Below are positions 57,371 to 64,000 of a stretch of 64,000 nt of DNA, one piece after another. A program made the position numbers and the translations under genes. Below the pieces are notes generated by a model that was not told the DNA's origin, ran no database searches, and worked only from the letters and a program-made list of their open reading frames with translations. Position 1 is the stretch's first letter. Every line of letters begins with the position of its first letter. The DNA is from Cladobotryum mycophilum (Eukaryota > Ascomycota > Sordariomycetes > Hypocreales > Hypocreaceae), in NCBI GenBank assembly GCA_036429605.1, contig JAVFKD010000004.1, positions 3,968,001 to 4,032,000 of the forward strand. Direction: 5' to 3'.

Positions 57371-59424
57371 TCATATAAGATCCAGCACGCAAGGTTGTAC
57401 ATGTCCATACCAACTTCTACAATCCGTCGCATAATGCATGTTAACAAATCCTACCCGCTTATACATTGCACTATTATAGCTCATTCGCTCCAATACCAGC
57501 CCTACAGAGCGGTATAACTTGGACCGGGCTAGAAGACAAAATACTTTCACTGGCCGATAATCAGGATCGACAATATCGAACGTCACTGTTCCCATAGACC
57601 TCTCCTGTGCGTCAAACATGACCATTCGAGGCGACATGTCATAATACGGGACCATGCGACAGTCTGCGGGGATAATGCGGCCCCGAAGTGTGAGTTTGGC
57701 ATCAGACACTTCGCCATAGTTGCTCATCAGGCCTGTATGACAATAGGAGAGGCCGATTACCTCGCAGTCGTTGTCTTGTATGCTATGAACTCGTCCGTCC
57801 CGACCACCGTTCCAGAAATGGATTCTGCCTTTGAATCGCGCCCATGACCACGACGGGAGATTCGGACATGTCGGGGACCCTCTCGATGCTCCTGAACGGT
57901 ACCAGAGCAGCCCGGTTATGGCATGCTCCCGCCACATTCCAGCAACATAAACGCAGCCCGTGGACTTGGCGAATACTTTGGCGATGCCGGCTAGTGCTGG
58001 TAACCTGTCCGATTCAACGGTCAATTTGCGTTGGCTGAACTCTTCGATTAGCATGTACCACTGATTCATCCGGCAGGCCACCACGAGCTCTCTGTCGGAC
58101 CAATCGGCCTGGGGGTTCTCGTAGAACCCACGGAAAATGGTTTGTAGAGATGCATGCGGATCTAATGCCTGCTTAAAGCGCGAGGGGAGGGCTTTGTCTT
58201 GCTGAATGACATAAAACTTTTCATCCTGGCGTCTGGTACACTGGCGGCATTCCCAATATATCTGTTCAGTCCCATAGTATGCTATTCGCGGCGAAAGGAT
58301 TCTCTCCTGTAGGACCCAGCCGCGCTGATCCAGAGGCGTGTCTGTCATACGTTCAATTGGGGAGGCGGGATCGGCGAAATACATATTCCCTGTCACGGTG
58401 CCATCAAGACTGCGATATTCCAACCGGCAAGGCGATGCAATCTTCCTAGCAAAGAAGCAGCCGTCCTCTGCTGTCTTGGCCCCCCGAGCGGCGATGGTCA
58501 AATAGCTATTCCCGTAGACGTCTGCCATTTTTACCGACTCTTTCTCCCAGTCCGCTTTAGAGTCTTGCAGAATACATAGGGAGTCGATCCACAGATACTG
58601 AATGCCAAGTTCTCTACATATCCGAACTGCCTGCCTGAATGTAAGAGGTAGGGATGCCATGGGAATGGCGTCTTTGTGAGTTGATAAGTTGACAATAGTA
58701 GTTGTGAGAGGAACATGCCCTCCCCAGCAGTGGCTCAAGGTAGCGTAACGGCCTTGAACACCTTTGGATTCAAGCAAGTACGGTTCTCGAGAATTGTCAC
58801 CAACGTGAAGAATTCTTGTAGGCAGATACGTATCCGAAACCGTACAACAGACTGTGTGAGAACTCAGACAATCATCTAAGCAAAGTTTGACAAATTCAAA
58901 ATCTGTCTCTGAATCGCCGGCAGAGGTGGGCAAGGGCCTACCAGTGATACCGCCATGCCATGCAGCAGCGTCATCTTAACAAGAGCCATCAGCGCACCGG
59001 GTCATACCGTGCGAATGGGTAAATAGAAAGATGGTTTCACTATACCTGGATATGCAAAGATGTCGAGTACGCCGGAAAGGGCAGTCTGGTGATCTGGATG
59101 CATGCTTGGATCCTCGGGTCCATCCACCAATTCCCCGTCGGCATAAGTTTCAGATATCTCACCAGAAGTAGCGATTAGCACACGATCTATAAAAGAAGCA
59201 GGGCATTCTCCGCCCCAGGCTGCCAAGGAAATCTCTCTACCAGGATATTTCTCTGAAACGTATCTGAGACCTTCCGAGCCTAGTTCCCCATCGACCGGGC
59301 ACTCACTTTGCCCAAGTGCAGTCCATATGAAGCCACAGAGCTGACACCCACCCATTGCGGACCTCTTCAAGGCCAGGTAACTCGGTTGGTGACGTTGCAT
59401 CTTGTCGAGGTTTGGACCTCGCAT
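57371..59424 (-). CDS. HET-domain protein
   Basis: Two main exons: 59424 to about 59047 and about 58974-57371. The first carries a Cys-pair unit (CQLCGFIWTALG) and an acidic linker ending FAYPG. After the intron (GTATAG...TTAAG) the frame DDAAAWHGGITGRP leads into the HET core: CLSSHTVCC, LPTRILHVGD, YATLSHCWGGHVPLTTT, LPLTFRQAVRICRELGIQYLWIDSLCILQDSKADWE, DVYGNSYLTIAARGA, then RGWVLQERILSPRIAYYG and IYWECRQC. Spacing is normal and the frame stays open, in contrast to the broken copy at 52752-55015. The coding region may extend 5' across another intron to an ATG near 59696 (phase-compatible GTAAGA...CATCCAG), which would add the ELCEICCHI pair. Role: inferred cell-recognition or allorecognition effector, as for the family. 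Confidence 0.82.
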
Positions 59425-60882
59425 TTCGTCCAGTGAAATATGGCAACAAATTTCACAGAGCTCGCTACTCGGTTGGGTTGATTTGGAAACTGGATGGTTT
59501 GAGAAAGCGCTTGTTAATAGGCCATAAGGCGAACATTGATGGCGCTCTTACCAATAGGAATATCAAGAGTGGTGATGGACGGCACTCGATGCGGTACGTT
59601 GTGGCCTTGGCCCAACATACCTGGAGAAAGATCTTCTGTAGGATATTCATGGTCCTTCCACGCAACTTGATGTGAATTATCAAATGATGGACACATCGCG
59701 TATTGTATACTTCAATCGGTGCAATTGATGAAAGAACCATAAGCCAGCAACTCATTATGTAGGGCTATTGTTAACCCAGGAAAACAAGGCAAACAAGGCA
59801 AGGCAAAATACAATCCTGCCTCGTGAACAGCCCACTCTGTCTTTCGGCTAGTTCCAGTTATACATAGATACTTATGCTTCCGTTGTATTTCTGTACCCTG
59901 GTGGAAATAGAAGAGGGACTGCTAGATTATTGGTCAACGAGCTGGTGGCAGCTCGCTCAGCCTCACGGACAGAATAGGAATATTGTCATGATCTCGGATG
60001 TCCAATGTGTGTGTGACAACAATGCACAACAAGGCGGTAGGCAGAAGCTGACCATATAGAAAAAGAGCCCTCTCTCATCGCATAGCCACAAGGGGCCGCG
60101 AATCAGAAAACCGACCCTCCCTCCTTTGAAGCTCAATCTAGCCGTGGCAATACGTACATGCTGGATTCATTTTTTTCATAGTCACTGCAGCTGTACTCCT
60201 CCACCAGATGCAAGACTTCTCAGAGAGCGACTTTGGTGAGTATACCGTAATTTATCCAAATACTATGCTATTATATCCCCTTGGTTATACCGCTTTAAAC
60301 CATGGACGCGCGCGTTGATTTTACTGGCATTGAGAAATGGCAAAATTATCATCTTCGTCAGTTATCGGTTGATCAAACATCAGCAGTAACTGTCCATCGC
60401 GATGCTTGATTCTTTTCTTCTACCTGCTCCCACCATCTCTTCAATGGGCTGAGACCTTCGAACCGTGGAGTGTGTTACGTGAACCACCACCTGCCGCTCC
60501 AGACTGCCAATTTCCTCTTGCCAACAGCTATCAGCTACTGATTTATTCACATCCAAAGCTAGTCGCAACGCTACCTCCGCCTCTGCCCCCTGCCGCTTCC
60601 CCTTTGTTACGTCCATATGTATATGCACAGCATTAATCGGTTTGGGTGAACTCAACGAATGATGGATGGCGTTGTCATGCGCGTGGGAAGTCCGTGTTTC
60701 TAGAGGTACTCTTTGGTTATGGTCTTATTGGAGAACTCTTGAAATGATACAAGGCAGTGGTTGGATATCATGTCTTACCTCCCACTGAGATGCATAGAGT
60801 GCTGGGTTGGATGGACATTCCAGGCTATTCATGTTTTACATGTCCTGTGCTTTTTAAAGCCACTCTAACTATTCAATATCTG
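59425..60882. other. Intergenic region
   Basis: Contains a possible 5' exon of the HET gene (about 59555-59696) and otherwise no recognised gene. Short frames on both strands carry no motif. Confidence 0.4.
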
Positions 60883-61596
60883 TTACACAATTGCGTCCTT
60901 CTTTGCCTCCAACTCCACCACGTTCAATTGCGCGAGCGCTGCTTCGTACTTGGCGTGGAGCTGAGCAAACGTACTCGAGGCCGGAACCGCGTAGTGCTTC
61001 CACGCGAGGTAGTTGTCCACCATCTTTCTCAGCTTCTCGCAGTCCGTAGCTAGGTCTTGCTCTTGCTTCTTTTCCTCGTCCTGCATTGCTTGTCGCCGAA
61101 GATGCAGCTTCTGCGAAACCGACCGATGGCGCTCTTCGGCCGTGGCGATCAGATCCGGCAGGACCTTGATTGCGGTCTGCAAAACCCTGAACCTCTCCTT
61201 CATCGGCTCGACATGGTTCCTTTGCATCGCTTTCCACTCTCTCGATCCTTTCGAAAGTACCAGTTGCTGGCGTAGGAGTTCTCTCATGCGGTCATGGCAC
61301 TGTTTCTTTGCGACTTCGACTCTGCCTATTTGACGGCGTAGATATGCAATCTCGTGCTCTTTGATCTGTGCAAATTCTTCCATATCCTCTTCATCATCTA
61401 ACGGAGGTTCGCGATCTTTCATCGATAGGTAGTTGTCGAGGACGAGCCGGCTAGATTCTGGTAGGAGATTGCGAAGCTCGGGACGAGAGCCATGGGCGAG
61501 GTGAAGGAGAGTCAGCATGACCAGCGTGCCATCATCAAGCTCGGTTTCTAGATCAGTGCTTGTGTAGTTGAGAGGTAACGTTGATGAATGTGCCAC
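60883..61596 (-). CDS. Coiled-coil protein of unknown function
   Basis: A 237-aa single-exon protein, mostly helical. The first 70 residues include LVMLTLLHLAHGSRPELRNL and an acidic DDEEDMEEF. From about residue 80 it is dense in E, K, R, Q and L with heptad character: IKEHEIAYLRRQIGRVEVAKK, MKERFRVLQTAIKVLPDLIATAEERHRSVSQKL, DEEKKQEQDLATDCEKLRKM. No catalytic motif, signal or membrane span is seen. It may be a scaffold or structural factor, but that is only composition. The tail NVVELEAKKDAIV is typical of helices. Confidence 0.6.
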   Translation of the reverse strand: MAHSSTLPLNYTSTDLETELDDGTLVMLTLLHLAHGSRPELRNLLPESSRLVLDNYLSMKDREPPLDDEEDMEEFAQIKEHEIAYLRRQIGRVEVAKKQCHDRMRELLRQQLVLSKGSREWKAMQRNHVEPMKERFRVLQTAIKVLPDLIATAEERHRSVSQKLHLRRQAMQDEEKKQEQDLATDCEKLRKMVDNYLAWKHYAVPASSTFAQLHAKYEAALAQLNVVELEAKKDAIV

Positions 61597-62593
61597 ATTA
61601 TTTACCTCACTTTGGCCAGAAGCTAATAGTGTAACCTCATCAGCAATGCATCGATCAATGGTGTTTATTTATGGCGATAATAGTAGCGTATGATTGCCAT
61701 GTGTAGGGTATAGGCAAGTCAAGACCAGGAAAGCCATACTTGACATGTTTAAATACTCTAATAACTTTTTTTTTTAAATTCCGAGGATGGATTGTGTGCT
61801 GATTTTCGTTTGCGTTTAGTCACGGATTGGCTGTTGATGAGAATTCCAGCGTTAATCTTCAGCTATGGATGCTGAGACGAAATGAGGCTAAATAGGGATA
61901 GGCTGCAGCAGGATGCCTCTCCAAGTATCGCTGGGCCGCGACCCAACCACATGACTGCCTCGGAGTGGAAGAACCACGGAAACAGCAACCAATAGGCGGC
62001 TCAAGAAGATCCATGAGGACGGTTGTCGACTGACCATGATACAACACATCCCCAAGACTGTCTTCAATATTACTTTACATCACCAACATCATGACTAAGT
62101 ATCCCCCCACCATTATAATAGTAGGGTAGCTCGAGGAAGTATTGTCGCGATTCTGTAAAACGGGCAGTATAAATGATCTGTTTATTTTTAAAATGAGCCT
62201 AGACCTGCCTAGATCCGAGTATTGAAAGGTCATACCCGAGCCGCCACGAGTAGAAGAAGTAATGGCGGACAGATGAACGACATGCTTTGATGTAGTAACA
62301 GTTACGGTAATGATTAGAGCATTGCACCGTCATAAAGGGGTACTGACACAAGAATGGTTTAAAGAAACAGCGACACCGACATCAATAGCCATATGAGATT
62401 AAGATATATCTAGTCCGAGCAATGTCAAAGTCACACCATCTATTCATCAACTCCCATCGTTATGACTGTGAAGATCCGTCTTGATTACCGCCTGATGTTC
62501 TATTATTCTAGTCCGTGTCATTGGTGTTAGATACTCTCTAAATATACTTCTATGCCATTTTCCATCTACAAACACCAACTCCCCCAAGTATCG
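61597..62593. other. Intergenic region
   Basis: About 1 kb between the two minus-strand genes. No gene, repeat or structured element is supported. Confidence 0.45.
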
Positions 62594-63936
62594 TCAATTC
62601 TCCGTGCAAGGTGATGAAGGCTGCCCAGGCCTCCAGCTTGGCAAGAGATCGCGGTCGCTAAACAACGCTGACCGGCCCCCATCGGTCGCGAAAACATTGA
62701 TAAACTCATGATTCGCATTCTCAAGGACCATGAGTCGTGTTTTGATGCTATGGTTGGAAACCGAACTCCAGTCAGGAAGGTCGTCAAACTTCCCTGGGAA
62801 CCCTTGCAGGTCTTCGCCAGTTCGAGCCAGGCCGTTGATGTACTGGTACCAAATGAGGTTGCGATCGCGTCGCTTTGGACCACCTTGCATCCTATCCATA
62901 CACGTCTGGCCGCCTTTTAAGTCCGTATCCTGATATCCGACCAAGGATATGACGTCGCGACTTATGAATTGCCGAAAGTATTCTTCGGGCGTCTTGGAGG
63001 CGTTCAAAGTAGAGGGGAATTGGTCGAAACCGTACCTCCAATTATTATACTTGTGACACGAGCGCTTCGATGGCAGCGTCGTGTTCATCATGTTTGGCCT
63101 ATCTTGTGTAAAATAAAGGCTGGATGATGGGTTGACTTGGATGTAGCGAATATGTATGCCGTGGGATCGTGGTTCCTTGGCAACGGCCGCATACCGCTGC
63201 ACAAACTGGCCACCACCACTTTGGCCGACAATAGTGATGTTGGTCATCCTGGGAAACTTTTTGTGGTCTGAAAACTCTTCGACAAGTTTGTCCATGACAT
63301 CCAGAGAGGTTACATTCGTACCGGGGGGATGAATTGCCTCCCTACCATCCTGCCAAGCACCAGAAACGTTCCATGCAAGCTGATTATCGGCATATTGGCC
63401 GCAGTTGTACTTGTTGGAGAAGAGTATGGGGGCCACCACCATTAGATTTCGGTTTGCCCCGGGGAAACTAAGCTGGCGGGCCTTCTCAATGGCATTGTTC
63501 ATTCTGGGCCAGTAGCGCCATGCATCACTTAGTTCGCCGTGGATCACGATATAAGTGTGCCGAATGTGCTCGTTTTTTGCGTCTTGGGTCTGAAAGAGGG
63601 CAACCTCTTCGTCTCCATGTTTGCCGACTCGAAGGGACCTAGACACCGAGCCACTCGGGATTTCCTGGGGGTCGCGTAGCTTGAGGGATGAAGTTAACCC
63701 CCAATCATTCACAATGGTAGACTACTGCAAATGCCAATGTTTGGATGAACTAACCTTCCATTTACCCAGGCAGGTGGTTGTATTATCGGGGGTTGCCCTT
63801 CTCCAGTATGATTACTTGGTAGGGTAGAAGTTGCATTAGGCAGCTGATGTGCGTTGGAGGCAAAAGACGATCCCGCCACGATCAGCGTCAAGATAACAGC
63901 CTTGAAGCTACGGATGAAGCTCCGTGTCGTCGCCAT
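62594..63936 (-). CDS. Secreted alpha/beta-hydrolase-fold protein
   Basis: Two exons: 63936 to about 63775 and about 63722-62594, joined at PPAW|STIVNDWGL. The start at MATTRSFIRS gives a signal peptide (AVILTLIVAGSSFASNA); an upstream ATG at 63984 is less likely. The mature protein shows an alpha/beta-hydrolase layout: strand HTYIVIHGELSDAW, nucleophile elbow ITIVGQSGGGQFVQRYA (GxSxG), an acidic D/E near GEDLQGFPGKFDDL, and a His-bearing ENANHEFINVF near the end, which fits the catalytic His. N-glycosylation sites are numerous. It is likely an extracellular esterase or hydrolase; the substrate is unknown. The frame is complete to the stop at 62594. Confidence 0.82.
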
Positions 63937-64000
63937 GGCTCGATGAGTGGCAGTGAAAATGTTGTTGTGTTGATGACAAAACAAGATGGTAAAAGAAAAG

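Overview
The window is nuclear DNA of a filamentous ascomycete (Pezizomycotina, probably a Sordariomycete). The genes have short 45-125 bp GT-AG introns, and the set includes a Zn2Cys6 regulator, HET-domain proteins, a multimodular fungal NRPS, a Dal5-type MFS carrier and a PRISE-type reductase. No rRNA, tRNA, CRISPR or transposon could be supported. Function calls rest on motifs read by eye; no database search was run.

Left part (1-19.4 kb), mixed metabolism: a Zn2Cys6 regulator (1071-3687), an AhpD-like-fold protein (4887-5882), mitochondrial succinyl-CoA:3-ketoacid CoA-transferase (6466-8332, minus), a small four-exon Tse2-type ADP-ribosyltransferase-like gene (9292-9989, minus) that short-ORF calling misses, an anion:cation symporter MFS carrier (10870-12765), a sedoheptulose/fructose-bisphosphatase (12990-14096, minus), a PRISE-like reductase (14434-15793, minus), a Cys/Ser-rich unknown (16797-17456, minus) and a glutamine-synthetase-fold enzyme (18028-19353, minus).

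Centre (22.9-36.5 kb): one giant NRPS of about 4,512 aa, read as Cremnant-A-T-C-A-T-C-A-T-C-A-T-CT. It has four modules and no epimerisation domain. Its terminal C domain carries the SHxxxDx14Y signature of fungal macrocyclising CT domains, so a cyclic tetrapeptide-like product is inferred.

Right of it (37.2-47.9 kb) lies a compact group that looks like an aromatic-degradation cluster: FAH-family hydrolase, C2H2 zinc-finger regulator, type I extradiol (VOC) dioxygenase, FAD phenol-type monooxygenase and vanillin/salicylaldehyde-type aldehyde dehydrogenase. The logic fits ring hydroxylation, extradiol cleavage, then C-C hydrolysis. A repeated NGTCCCR(C/T) motif is concentrated in the FAH promoter (three exact 8-bp tandem copies), the divergent dioxygenase/monooxygenase promoter (five copies) and upstream of the regulator (two copies). 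This suggests a shared operator set.

Far right (49.9-64 kb): a secreted berberine-bridge-type FAD oxidase, a HET-domain pseudogene, a COMT-type O-methyltransferase, a second apparently intact HET gene, a coiled-coil unknown and a secreted alpha/beta-hydrolase. Between 43.9 and 54.1 kb, four conserved reading frames lose one base inside G/C runs of 5-6. These are either under-called homopolymers or real decay, and should be resolved before the genes are called dead.
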